This document shows, in pieces, positions 51,197 through 59,930 of a stretch of 64,000 bases of DNA; within the stretch, counting starts at the first letter, position 1, and each line of letters begins with the position of its first letter. The stretch lies in assembly GCF_005871085.1 (NCBI RefSeq), contig NZ_VAUP01000015.1:710584-774583 (forward strand), given 5' to 3'. Made by a program: the position numbers and the translations under genes. Under the pieces are notes generated by a model. The model made no database searches, had not been told where the DNA came from, and saw only the letters and a program-made list of their open reading frames with translations. This DNA is from Xanthobacter autotrophicus. Lineage in GTDB: Bacteria > Pseudomonadota > Alphaproteobacteria > Rhizobiales > Xanthobacteraceae.

Positions 51197-52819
51197 TCAC
51201 CCCTTCTGGAAGGCGCGATAGTCGAGGCGACGGTGGAACCAGTATTCGTAGCCGGTGATGTTCTTCTGCATCGCGACGTTCACATAGGGCTGGTAGAGCG
51301 GGATGCGCGGCACGTCGGCGAAGGCGAGGTCCACCATGCCCTTCACATTGGCGTCGTAGGCGGCCTTGTCGCCATTGGCGGCGGAGGCGCGGGCGGCGTC
51401 GATGAAGGCGTCCATGGCCGCCGACTGGTAGCTCATGGTGTTGAAGATCGAATTATTGCCATGGTAGCACCAGAAGAAGAAGTATTCTGGATAGTCCAGC
51501 CAGCCCGAGAAGACGTTGGTGAACAGCGGCAGCACCTTCTTCGTCAGCTCGGTGCGCCAGTTGGCGCCGGGGATCTTGTTGATGGTGGTCTTGATGCCGA
51601 TCTGCGCCAGGTTTTCCTGCAGCAGCACGCACAGCGGCTCATTCACACCGGCAAAGCCCAGGTCGAAGGAGAGCGTCGTCTCCAGCCCGTTGGGATAGCC
51701 CGCTTCCGCCAGCAATTGCTTGGCCTTGGCGAGGTCGGTGACGAACTTGGTGGGCTGCGGCCAGGCCACCTGCGTCTGGGCATCCGCCGGGGCGCCGAAC
51801 ATGGGCTTGGCAAGGCCGAACAGGGCGGCGTCCATGATCTTCTGGTAGGGAATGGCGTAGGCGATGGCCTGGCGCACCTTCAGATTGTCGAAGGGCGGGT
51901 TCTTCACATTCATGCCGATGTACTGGACACCGTTGGAATAGGGCACCGACGTGATGTTCAGCTTGCCGGCCTGCTTCAGCTCCACGAAGTCCTTGTTGGG
52001 CAGATCATAGGAGATGTCGGCGTCGCCGCGCTCCAGCAGCGCCCGGCGATTGCCGGCGGAGGGCACCATGCGCCAGATCACGCGCTTGATCTTGGGCAGC
52101 GGGCCGCCCTTCCAGTCGTCGAAGCGCTCGAACACCACCTCGGTGCCGGGGGTCCACTTGGTGACGCGGTAGGCGCCGGAACCCGCCGTGTTCTGCTTGG
52201 TGTATTCGAGGCCCCACGGGTCCTTCTCGGTGGCGTTCTTCTGCACTAGCCCGGAATTGATGACGCAGGGCACGATCACGGCGAGGTCGGGGATGGTGAG
52301 GCGGTCCTTGCGGATGAAGTCCACGCGCACCGTGTGGTCGTCCACCACCACGAACTGCTCGGGCTTCTCCAGCGAGCCGGCCTTCATCTGGAAAGTGGGG
52401 AAGCCGCCCACCGAGACCGCGCGGTCCAGCGACCACTTCACGTCCTTGGCGGTGACCGGCGTGCCGTCCTGGAAGGTGGCGTTCTTTTTCAGCTTGAAGG
52501 TCACCGACATGTCGCCGATGTTCATGTCCTCGGCCAGCTCGCCCTTCAGCTTGTCGCGGTCGTAGTAGCGGACCCCGTCCTTCTCGGTCATCTCGTGGGT
52601 GATGAGGCGGTCGTAGGTGTTCCAGCTCGCCTCATAGCCCGGCACGTTGGTGCCGACGCCGTGGATGTCGAGGTTGTTGGGGCCGCTTTCCGAAACGATC
52701 AGGAGCGTCTCGTTGCGCGCCTGCGCCTGCGCCGAGGAGAAGACCGCCGGGGCGGCAACACCGGTTCCGGTGACGACGGCGGTGGCAGAAGCAGACTTCA
52801 CGAATTCGCGGCGGTTCAT
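51197..52819 (-). CDS. Oligopeptide-type ABC importer substrate-binding protein
   Basis: A 540-residue periplasmic solute-binding protein, family 5 (DppA/OppA type). The N-terminus MNRREFVKSASATAVV with a hydrophobic segment ending SSAQAQA looks like a Tat-type signal peptide. The domain pattern includes WNTYDRLITHE, VTFKLKKNATFQDGTPVTAK and NPPFDNLKVRQAIAYAI. It is the first gene of the importer-amidase operon. The bound compound is unknown; the downstream amidase suggests an amide or ureido compound rather than a peptide. Confidence 0.92.
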   Translation of the reverse strand: MNRREFVKSASATAVVTGTGVAAPAVFSSAQAQARNETLLIVSESGPNNLDIHGVGTNVPGYEASWNTYDRLITHEMTEKDGVRYYDRDKLKGELAEDMNIGDMSVTFKLKKNATFQDGTPVTAKDVKWSLDRAVSVGGFPTFQMKAGSLEKPEQFVVVDDHTVRVDFIRKDRLTIPDLAVIVPCVINSGLVQKNATEKDPWGLEYTKQNTAGSGAYRVTKWTPGTEVVFERFDDWKGGPLPKIKRVIWRMVPSAGNRRALLERGDADISYDLPNKDFVELKQAGKLNITSVPYSNGVQYIGMNVKNPPFDNLKVRQAIAYAIPYQKIMDAALFGLAKPMFGAPADAQTQVAWPQPTKFVTDLAKAKQLLAEAGYPNGLETTLSFDLGFAGVNEPLCVLLQENLAQIGIKTTINKIPGANWRTELTKKVLPLFTNVFSGWLDYPEYFFFWCYHGNNSIFNTMSYQSAAMDAFIDAARASAANGDKAAYDANVKGMVDLAFADVPRIPLYQPYVNVAMQKNITGYEYWFHRRLDYRAFQKG

Positions 52820-52874
52820 CGGACGGCATCCCCAATGGTGACTGTCGCCCCTCCCCATTCAAACCGCGTGCCAA

Positions 52875-53000
52875 TTGCATACAAAAATGTGACTTATATT
52901 GAATATCAAGCACCTAGGGTGGCTTGCATAGGGCTCCACGCCACGCGAAAGCGGATCGTTATGCACAATAGTTATGCATTATTGCGCCAATTGCATGCAA
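52875..53000. promoter_or_regulatory. Promoter region of the importer-amidase operon with paired decamer sites
   Basis: TTGCATACAA (52875-52884) and TTGCATGCAA (52991-53000; the core of the 12-bp palindrome ATTGCATGCAAT) lie 56 and 172 bp before the binding-protein start. Between them GTTATGCA is directly repeated at 52958 and 52971. The region is AT-rich for this genome. The decamers match the TTG-N4-CAA shape common for GntR/FCD regulators, and a GntR gene lies at the far end of the operon. Confidence 0.6.
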
Positions 53001-53025
53001 TCTGATTGCCGACAGTTCGACCTCT

Positions 53026-53050
53026 CTCCCCGCCCTCAGGCGGCGGGGAG
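53026..53050 (-). terminator. Hairpin at the pssA stop codon
   Basis: CTCCCCGCC pairs with GGCGGGGAG across a 7-nt loop that contains the stop of the minus-strand pssA gene. No T-run follows. It is the only structure seen between pssA and the next operon promoter. Confidence 0.45.
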
Positions 53051-53863
53051 GTCCTCGGGGCGCGCGGCGCGCCATGCCGCCATCTGCCGACGGTATCGCA
53101 AGGTGGAAACCGGAAGCAGCGCGAGGTAGATGATCGAGCACGCCGAGAGCACGATCCATGGATAGCTCGCCAGCAGCGCAAAAAAGATCGCCACCGCCAC
53201 GAAAAGCGGCAGCACCATGTCCCGCCGCACCCGCCGCCCCAGCGTCTTGCCGGACCAGGCCGGTACGGTAGAGATCATGAGGAAGCCGATGGCCAGGCAA
53301 TAAAGAAGGGCGATAGGCGCGCTCACCCCGCCGTGGGGCACGCCGATCAGCTCCAGATAGATGGGCAGCAACACGGTGATGGCCCCCGCCGGCGCCGGGA
53401 TGCCGGTGAAGAAGTCGCCGGCGAACGGCGGCTTGTGGGGATCGTCCAGCATCACATTGAAGCGGGCGAGGCGCAGCGCGGCGCAGATGGCATAGGCGAG
53501 CGCGGCGATCCAGCCCACGGAGCCGGTCTCCTTGAGCCCCCAGAAATAGAGCATCAGCGCCGGCACGCAGCCGAAGTTCACGAAGTCGGCGAGGCTGTCC
53601 AGCTCCGCGCCGAAGCGCGACGTGCCCTTCAGCGCCCGGGCCAGCCGGCCGTCGATGCCGTCGAGCAGGGCGGCGAAGACGATGGCGGCCAGCGCCAGCT
53701 CGATCCGCTCCTCAATGGCGAGGCGCACCGCCGTCAGGCCGGAGCACAGGGCCAGCAGCGTCACCAGATTGGGCAAAAGCACCCGCAGCGGCACCCGGCC
53801 GAGGCGGCCGAAGCGGGGGCGCGGCCGGCCTTCCGGATCGAACGGGGGAAAGGGGGTTTCCAT
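53036..53863 (-). CDS. pssA: CDP-diacylglycerol--serine O-phosphatidyltransferase
   Basis: A 275-residue CDP-alcohol phosphatidyltransferase that makes phosphatidylserine. The catalytic motif is spread over DGIDGRLARALKGTSRFGAE and LDSLADFVNFG (D-G-x2-A-R ... G ... D-x3-D), at about 89-118. Around eight membrane segments are visible. The ATG overlaps the psd stop by one base (TGATG), so the two steps to phosphatidylethanolamine are translationally coupled. Confidence 0.94.
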   Translation of the reverse strand: METPFPPFDPEGRPRPRFGRLGRVPLRVLLPNLVTLLALCSGLTAVRLAIEERIELALAAIVFAALLDGIDGRLARALKGTSRFGAELDSLADFVNFGCVPALMLYFWGLKETGSVGWIAALAYAICAALRLARFNVMLDDPHKPPFAGDFFTGIPAPAGAITVLLPIYLELIGVPHGGVSAPIALLYCLAIGFLMISTVPAWSGKTLGRRVRRDMVLPLFVAVAIFFALLASYPWIVLSACSIIYLALLPVSTLRYRRQMAAWRAARPEDLPAA

Positions 53864-54567
53864 CAGCTCACCCGGTAGGCCGTCTCACGCGGCTGCTGGG
53901 CGGACAGATCGCACAGAACCGTCTCGCCGGCCACCGTCAGCTGGCCTTCGGACACCAGAACCCGTGTCCCCACCGGCAGATAGACATCCACCCGCGAGCC
54001 GAAGCGGATCAGGCCGAAGCGCTCGCCGACGCCGATCGATTCGCCCTCCCGCACGAAGGAGACAATGCGGCGGGCGATGAGGCCCGCGATCTGCACCACC
54101 CCCACGCGGCACAAGGGCGTCGAGATCACGAGGCCGTTGCGCTCATTGTCCTCGCTCGCCTTGTCGAGGTCGGCGTTGAGGAACAGGCCGGGCTTGTAGG
54201 CGAGGCGCTCGATGCGGCCGGTCACCGGGGCCCGGTTCACGTGCACGTTGAACACGTTCATGAAGATGGAGACGCGCAGCAGCGGCTCGTCGGAGAGGTC
54301 CAGCTCCCGCGGCGGCCGGGCGAGGCCCACCTGGGAGATGCGCCCGTCGGCCGGCGCCACCACCAGCCCGTCGCGCACCGGCGTCACCCGCGGCGGATCG
54401 CGGAAGAACAGGGCGGTCCAGATGGCCAGCCCCACCCCGATCATGCCGAGGAAGGTGGAGAAGACCATGAGCCCGAGCGCGATCACCACCGCGATGGCGA
54501 TGAAGGGGTAGCCTTCGCGATGGATGGGAACCAGCGACTTGCGGATGGATGTGACGACGGACAACAC
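53863..54567 (-). CDS. psd: Phosphatidylserine decarboxylase proenzyme
   Basis: A 234-residue short-form (Psd-B-like) decarboxylase making phosphatidylethanolamine. Two hydrophobic segments near the N-terminus (about 20-55) anchor it. The self-cleavage site that creates the pyruvoyl group is the Ser of [11 protein letters not shown] near residue 195. [13 protein letters not shown] is the usual core motif. The start is a GTG (54567) or the adjacent TTG (54564); GGAGG lies just upstream and no ATG fits. It precedes pssA with a one-base overlap. Confidence 0.92.
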   Translation of the reverse strand: MLSVVTSIRKSLVPIHREGYPFIAIAVVIALGLMVFSTFLGMIGVGLAIWTALFFRDPPRVTPVRDGLVVAPADGRISQVGLARPPRELDLSDEPLLRVSIFMNVFNVHVNRAPVTGRIERLAYKPGLFLNADLDKASEDNERNGLVISTPLCRVGVVQIAGLIARRIVSFVREGESIGVGERFGLIRFGSRVDVYLPVGTRVLVSEGQLTVAGETVLCDLSAQQPRETAYRVS

Positions 54568-54814
54568 GGCCTCCAGTGCGCCGCACCGGCGCCGAACCGG
54601 GCAAGAGGTAGTGAGGGCGCGGCCAGCCGTCAAATGCCCCGCGCGAAAGGCCACCGAAGGTGGCGCTGTCGGACGGTTTCGCCCCGCCCCGTACCGCCGC
54701 GATTCACGGGTACCCAAGATTTGCGGCACCGCGAGTTGACAGCCGGGCAAAGCAGCGCTTGCGTTACTTAGCCAGACCAGCACCATCATGTAAAAAAGGT
54801 CGGTGGAGGAAAGC

Positions 54815-55354
54815 ATGCCTGACGATCACGTCTTCAATGTCCTCTTCCTGTGCATGGCCAATTCGGCGCGCTCGCTTATGGCCGAGAGCATTCTCAACCG
54901 GCTCGGCCAAGGCCATTTCAAGGCCTATTCCGCCGGAATCGCTCCCACCGGAGAGGTCCATCCGGAAACGACAAAGCTTCTCGCCGGCCTCAATTACGAC
55001 GTCAGCGGCCTGCGCTCGAAGAGCTGGGCCGAATTTACCGGGCCGGATGCGCCGCATTTCGATTTCGTCTTCACCGTCTGCGACGATGCCGGCAACGAGA
55101 CCTGCCCGGTGCTGCCCGGCGAGCCGTGGCGGCGCATGTCGGCCCACTGGGGCATTCCCGACCCCAAGCTTGCAAATGGCACCGCCACGGAGCTGTCCTT
55201 TGCCTTCGCGGATGCCTACCGGCTGCTCCACCGGCGCATTGCCATCTTTGTCGCGCTGCCGTTGAGCAGCCTCGACCGCCTCGCCCTCCAGGAGCACCTG
55301 AAGGAGATTGGCCAGGCAACCGTCGCCGCACAGGCGCAGACCCTGGCGGGCTGA
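54815..55354 (+). CDS. arsC: Arsenate reductase (thioredoxin-dependent, LMW-phosphatase type)
   Basis: A 179-residue protein. The P-loop is CMANSAR (Cys13 to Arg19, CX5R), and the redox relay cysteines are at 89 and 97 in [13 protein letters not shown], as in the thioredoxin-coupled ArsC class. It reduces arsenate to arsenite. The start at 54815 has GGAGGA a few bases upstream. No arsenite pump or ArsR repressor gene is adjacent, which is unusual for a resistance operon. A tyrosine-phosphatase-like role cannot be excluded, but the three-Cys pattern favours arsenate. Confidence 0.88.
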   Translation: MPDDHVFNVLFLCMANSARSLMAESILNRLGQGHFKAYSAGIAPTGEVHPETTKLLAGLNYDVSGLRSKSWAEFTGPDAPHFDFVFTVCDDAGNETCPVLPGEPWRRMSAHWGIPDPKLANGTATELSFAFADAYRLLHRRIAIFVALPLSSLDRLALQEHLKEIGQATVAAQAQTLAG

Positions 55355-55361
55355 CAGCGCC

Positions 55362-56336
55362 TCAGGCTGAGCCCCGCCGATAGGCGCCGGGGCTCTGGGC
55401 CGTCCATTTGCGAAAGGCGCGATGGAAGGCGCTGGGCTCGGAAAATCCCAGCTCCGCCGCGATCTCGCCCACCGGCTTTGCGCCGTCCCGCAGCAGCGCC
55501 TCGGCCAGCACCCGGCGCAGTTCATCCTTGATGTCGCGATAGGTGCTTCCCTCGTCGGCGAGGCGCCGGCGCAGGGTGGAGGCGGGAAGCCGCAGTTGCC
55601 GGGCGAGGTCCTCGAAGCCGGGCCAGGCGGCGGCCGGCACGGCGCGCAGGCGCGCCTTCACCCGGGCGACAAGGCCCTGGTCGTGCCGGTAGCGCACCAG
55701 GATATTGGCCGGAGCCCCGCGCAGGAAATCCTTAAGCGCCCGCGCGCCACGGGTCGCCGGCAGGGTGAGGAAGGCGGCATCGAAGGCGAGCCGGCTTTGC
55801 GGCTGGTCGAAGCGCACCGGCGCGCCGAAGAACAGGCGATAGTCGGCGCCATGCTCCGGCGGGCCGCAGCGGAAATCCACCTGCCGCAGCGGGATGCGCC
55901 GGCCCACCAGCCAGCAGGTGATGCCGTGGACGATGATCCAGTAGGTGCGATAGGCGAAGGCCGAGCGCGCGGCGCCGGTGTCCTTCAGCACGATGGCGGC
56001 GAGCCCGTCCGCCACCTGAAGCTCGCCTTCGGGATCCTCCAGCACCACCTTCAGGAAGCGCAGCGCGCGGCGCAGGGCCTGCTCCAATGTCGCCGCCCCC
56101 ATCAGCGCGTGACACAACAGCGTGAAGCTGCCCGGCCGCATGGGCCGGCCGCCGAGGCCGAAGAATTCGTCGTCCAGCGCCTGCGACGCGGCCAGCCACA
56201 GTGCGCCATACTGCTCGGCGGAGACCGCGGCCCCGAACGGCACGGCAAGCCCCGCCTGCGCCAATACCGGCGCGGGATCGATGCCGCGCCGAACGAGGCA
56301 GTCCAGCGCGTCGTCCACGAAGCCGGCGGAAATCAT
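55362..56336 (-). CDS. AraC-family transcriptional regulator (arabinose-binding-like N-terminus)
   Basis: About 324 residues. The N-terminal effector domain (about 10-200) matches the OruR/ArgR-like AraC group (LDCLVRRGIDPAPVLAQAGL at the start). The C-terminal AraC helix-turn-helix pair spans about 225-320 (PASTLRRRLADEGSTYRDIK, FSEPSAFHRAFRKWTAQSPG). The start is uncertain: the ATG at 56336, or a TTG 12 bases upstream that is better spaced from AGGAG. It is divergent from the acyl-CoA oxidation operon with a gap of about 160 bp and is the obvious candidate regulator. Confidence 0.9.
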   Translation of the reverse strand: MISAGFVDDALDCLVRRGIDPAPVLAQAGLAVPFGAAVSAEQYGALWLAASQALDDEFFGLGGRPMRPGSFTLLCHALMGAATLEQALRRALRFLKVVLEDPEGELQVADGLAAIVLKDTGAARSAFAYRTYWIIVHGITCWLVGRRIPLRQVDFRCGPPEHGADYRLFFGAPVRFDQPQSRLAFDAAFLTLPATRGARALKDFLRGAPANILVRYRHDQGLVARVKARLRAVPAAAWPGFEDLARQLRLPASTLRRRLADEGSTYRDIKDELRRVLAEALLRDGAKPVGEIAAELGFSEPSAFHRAFRKWTAQSPGAYRRGSA

Positions 56337-56498
56337 GCGCCGTTCCAAGGCGAGGCTCCTACATGGCAAAACCGCTCATCACTTTAGATCGATTGCGCCA
56401 TCGAATGCCACTTCGCCTTTCGCTAGATGAGACAGCAACCGGCCCTGCGAACCGGAACGGCCGCAAGAGCCCATAGAAGCCATCACGGGGAGGACCTC

Positions 56499-57266
56499 AT
56501 GAAGATCGACGGTCGCGTCTTTATCGTCACCGGCGCCGGCTCCGGCCTTGGCGCGGCGGTGTCGCGCATGCTGGTGGGCGAAGGCGCGCGGGTGGTGATC
56601 GTGGACATCAATGCCGGGGCCGGCAGCGCCGTCGCCGCCGAGCTGGGCGACAAGGCCCGGTTCCAGCGCGCGGACGTGACCAGCGAAGCGGACGGCCTCG
56701 CCGCCGTGACGCTGGCCCGCGAGGCCTTCGGCCATGTCCATGGCCTGGTGAATTGCGCCGGCGTCGCCCCCGGCGAGAAGGTGGTGGGCCGCGAGGGGCC
56801 GCATCGGCTCGACAGCTTCGCGCGGGCCGTGAGCATCAACCTCATCGGCACCTTCAACATGCTGCGCCTTGCCGCCGACGCCATCGTGAAGGAAGAGCCC
56901 GACGCCGATGGCGAGCGCGGCGTCATCATCAACACCGCCTCCATCGCCGCCTTCGACGGCCAGATCGGCCAGGCCGCCTATGCCGCCTCCAAGGGCGGTG
57001 TCGCCGCCCTCACCCTGCCGGTGGCGCGGGAGCTGGCACGCTTCGGGGTGCGCGTGGTCACCATCGCGCCGGGCATCTTCGAGACGCCCATGATGGCGGG
57101 CCTGCCGCAGGACGTGCAGGATTCCCTGGGCAAGACCGTCCCCTTCCCGCCCCGGCTCGGCCGGCCGGCGGAATATGCCGCCCTCGTCGGGCACATCTGC
57201 GAGAACACCATGCTCAACGGCGAGGTCATCCGCCTCGACGGCGCCCTGCGCATGCCCCCGCGCTGA
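56499..57266 (+). CDS. SDR-family 3-hydroxyacyl-CoA dehydrogenase (HSD10-like)
   Basis: A 255-residue short-chain dehydrogenase. The NAD-binding motif is TGAGSGLG (11-18), with an acidic residue after strand 2 (VIVDIN), favouring NAD+. The catalytic Ser148, Tyr161 and Lys165 are in [20 protein letters not shown]. The C-terminal [13 protein letters not shown] and [19 protein letters not shown] closely follow type-2 3-hydroxyacyl-CoA dehydrogenase (HSD17B10), which oxidises 2-methyl-3-hydroxybutyryl-CoA in isoleucine breakdown. It is the first gene of a four-gene operon. Confidence 0.9.
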   Translation: MKIDGRVFIVTGAGSGLGAAVSRMLVGEGARVVIVDINAGAGSAVAAELGDKARFQRADVTSEADGLAAVTLAREAFGHVHGLVNCAGVAPGEKVVGREGPHRLDSFARAVSINLIGTFNMLRLAADAIVKEEPDADGERGVIINTASIAAFDGQIGQAAYAASKGGVAALTLPVARELARFGVRVVTIAPGIFETPMMAGLPQDVQDSLGKTVPFPPRLGRPAEYAALVGHICENTMLNGEVIRLDGALRMPPR

Positions 57267-57308
57267 CTTTGCCGCCGCGCTGACCCTCAACCAACAGGAG
57301 GACACGCC

Positions 57309-58505
57309 ATGCCGTCGCTTTCCGAAGACCCCATCGTCATCGTCGGCGCCGCCCGCACCCCCATGGGCGGCTTCCAGGGCGACTTCAAGGATGTCGCCGC
57401 CCCCATCCTCGGCTCAACCGCCATCGCCGCGGCGCTGGCCCGCGCCGGCCTCGCGCCGGAAGCGGTGGACGAGGTGGTGTTCGGCTGCGTGCTGCCCGCC
57501 GGACAGGGCCAGGCTCCGGCCCGCCAGGCGGCGCTGGGGGCCGGCCTGCCGCTCTCCACCGGCGCCACCACCGTCAACAAGATGTGCGGCTCCGGCATGA
57601 AGGCGGCCATGTTCGCCCATGACCTGCTGCTGGCCGGCTCCGCCGAGGTGGCGGTGGCGGGCGGCATGGAGAGCATGAGCAACGCCCCCTATCTGCTCGA
57701 CCGCGCCCGCGCCGGCTATCGCATGGGCCATGGCCGGGTGCTCGACCACATGTTCCTCGACGGGCTGGAGGACGCCTACGAGAAGGGCCGCCTCATGGGC
57801 ACCTTCGCCGAGGATTGCGCCGAGGCCTACCAGTTCACCCGCGAGGCGCAGGACGCCTTCGCCATCGCCTCCCTGACCAAGGCTCAGAAGGCCATGGCGG
57901 ACGGCGCCTTCGACGCCGAGATCACCCCGGTCACGGTGAAGGCCGGCAAGGCCGAGCGCATCGTCTCCGCCGACGAGCAGCCGCCGAAGGCGAAGCTCGA
58001 CAAGATCCCCACCCTCAAGCCCGCCTTTCGCGAGGGCGGCACGGTGACGGCGGCCAATTCTTCCTCCATCTCGGACGGCGCAGCGGCGCTGGTGCTCATG
58101 CGCCGGTCGCAGGCGGAAGCACGCGGGCTCACCCCGCTCGCCACCATCGTCGGCCATGCCACCCACGCCCAGGCGCCGAACCTGTTCGCCACCGCTCCCG
58201 TCGGCGCGGTGCGCAAGCTCTCCGAGCGCACCGGCTGGGACTTGAAAGACGTCGACCTGTTCGAGATCAACGAGGCGTTCGCGGTGGTGCCCATGGCCGC
58301 CATCCACGACCTCGGCCTGTCGGCGGACAAGGTGAACGTTCACGGCGGCGCCTGCGCGCTCGGCCACCCCATCGGCGCCTCGGGCGCGCGGGTGATGGTG
58401 ACGCTGCTGGCGGCGCTCCAGAAATACGGCTTGAAGCGCGGCATCGCCTCCCTGTGCATCGGCGGCGGCGAGGCCACGGCCGTGGCGCTGGAGCTGGCGC
58501 ACTGA
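57309..58505 (+). CDS. Acetyl-CoA acyltransferase (thiolase)
   Basis: A 398-residue thiolase that cleaves 3-ketoacyl-CoA. The nucleophile Cys93 is in [12 protein letters not shown], and the general bases His353 ([11 protein letters not shown]) and Cys383 ([11 protein letters not shown]) are in place. NEAFAVVP is the third family signature. It follows the dehydrogenase by 42 bp. Biosynthetic and degradative thiolases are hard to tell apart by sequence; its neighbours indicate degradation. Confidence 0.93.
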   Translation: MPSLSEDPIVIVGAARTPMGGFQGDFKDVAAPILGSTAIAAALARAGLAPEAVDEVVFGCVLPAGQGQAPARQAALGAGLPLSTGATTVNKMCGSGMKAAMFAHDLLLAGSAEVAVAGGMESMSNAPYLLDRARAGYRMGHGRVLDHMFLDGLEDAYEKGRLMGTFAEDCAEAYQFTREAQDAFAIASLTKAQKAMADGAFDAEITPVTVKAGKAERIVSADEQPPKAKLDKIPTLKPAFREGGTVTAANSSSISDGAAALVLMRRSQAEARGLTPLATIVGHATHAQAPNLFATAPVGAVRKLSERTGWDLKDVDLFEINEAFAVVPMAAIHDLGLSADKVNVHGGACALGHPIGASGARVMVTLLAALQKYGLKRGIASLCIGGGEATAVALELAH

Positions 58506-58566
58506 GGCTGGCGCGGGAAGCTTCTCAAGTAGGTGCCAACCGTTCCCTCCACCCCGAGCAGAACGG

Positions 58567-58690
58567 CCCCCTCTCCCGCCTGCGGGGGAGGGTTGGGGTG
58601 GGGGCAGAGGCGCCGGGGCAGAATACCAGCATAGGGAATGCGGAGAGGGCCCGCCCCCACCCTGCCATCCCCCGCAAGCGGGAGAGGGTT
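58567..58690. repeat. Inverted pair of dispersed palindromic elements
   Basis: 58653-58690 is the 38-bp element also found at 48086-48123; 58567-58605 is a related copy in reverse orientation. A weaker relative lies near 58726-58757. The group fills the 297-bp gap between the thiolase and acyl-CoA dehydrogenase genes; no ORF is supported there. The pair could fold into a long stem in the operon mRNA. Confidence 0.75.
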
Positions 58691-58802
58691 CGCCGGCTCT
58701 GAGCTACGCGAACCCTGTCTTCGACCCCACACCTGCCCCCTCTCGCGCAGGCGGGGCGAGAGAACGCCACCACCAAAACAAAAACCCGGAGGAAACACGC
58801 CA

Positions 58803-59930
58803 ATGATCCTCACCGAGACCCAGACAGAGATCCGTGATGCGGTGCGGTCCTTCGCGCAGGAGCGCCTCGCCCCCGGCGCCGCCGCCCGCGACCGGGAGCA
58901 CCGCTTTCCCCGCGACGAGCTGACCGAGATGGGGGCGCTCGGCTTCCTTGGCATGCTGGTGCCGGAGGCCCTGGGCGGCGTGGCGACCGATCTTGTCTCC
59001 TATGCCCTTGCGCTGGAGGAGATCGCGGCGGCGGACGGGGCGTGCTCCACCATCGTGGCGGTCCATTCGTCCGTGGGCTGCATGCCCATCGTGAAGTTCG
59101 GCACCGAGGACCAGAAGCAGCGCTTCCTGCCGAAGCTTGCCTCCGGCGAATGGATCGGCGGCTTTGCCCTCACCGAGCCGCAGGCGGGCTCGGACGCCGC
59201 CAACCTGAAGACCCGCGCCCGGCGCGACGGCGACCATTACATCCTTTCCGGCGCCAAGCAGTTCATCACCTCGGGCAAGAACGGCAATCTCGTCATCGTC
59301 TTCGCGGTGACCGATCCGGATGCGGGCAAGAAAGGCATCTCCGCCTTCATCGTGCCCACCGACACCCCCGGCTACGAGGTGGTGCGGGTGGAGGAGAAGC
59401 TGGGCCAGCATTCCTCCGACACCTGCCAGCTCGCCTTCAACGATATGCGCATCCCCGCCGACCTGCGCCTCGGCGCCGAGGGCGAGGGGCTGAGGATCGC
59501 CCTCTCGAATCTTGAGGGCGGGCGCATCGGCATCGCCTCCCAGTGCGTCGGCATGGCGCGGGCGGCGTTCGAGGCGGCCAAGGCCTATGCCGGCGAGCGG
59601 ATCACCTTCGGCAAGCCCATCATGGAGCACCAGGCGGTGGCCTTCCGCCTCGCCGACATGGCGACGCGCATCGCGGCGGCGCGGCACATGGTGCTGCACG
59701 CGGCGGCGCTGCGCGAGGCCGGCCAGCCCTGCCTCACCGAGGCCTCCATGGCCAAGCTGTTCGCCTCCGAGATGGCCGAGCAGGTGTGTTCCGCCGCCAT
59801 CCAGATCCACGGCGGCTACGGCTATCTCGCCGACTTCCCGGTGGAGCGCATCTATCGCGACGTGCGGGTATGCCAGATCTATGAGGGCACCAGCGACGTG
59901 CAGCGCATCGTCATCGCGCGGGGGCTGTGA
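58803..59930 (+). CDS. Acyl-CoA dehydrogenase (short/branched-chain type)
   Basis: A 375-residue FAD enzyme. The three domains are clear: an N-terminal helical part, [19 protein letters not shown] in the middle domain (FAD and substrate contacts), and the C-terminal helices with [20 protein letters not shown]. The catalytic base is Glu361 in [11 protein letters not shown], the position used by short-chain and 2-methyl branched-chain dehydrogenases. It overlaps the next gene by one base (TGATG). An electron-transfer flavoprotein gene is not in the window. Confidence 0.93.
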   Translation: MILTETQTEIRDAVRSFAQERLAPGAAARDREHRFPRDELTEMGALGFLGMLVPEALGGVATDLVSYALALEEIAAADGACSTIVAVHSSVGCMPIVKFGTEDQKQRFLPKLASGEWIGGFALTEPQAGSDAANLKTRARRDGDHYILSGAKQFITSGKNGNLVIVFAVTDPDAGKKGISAFIVPTDTPGYEVVRVEEKLGQHSSDTCQLAFNDMRIPADLRLGAEGEGLRIALSNLEGGRIGIASQCVGMARAAFEAAKAYAGERITFGKPIMEHQAVAFRLADMATRIAAARHMVLHAAALREAGQPCLTEASMAKLFASEMAEQVCSAAIQIHGGYGYLADFPVERIYRDVRVCQIYEGTSDVQRIVIARGL

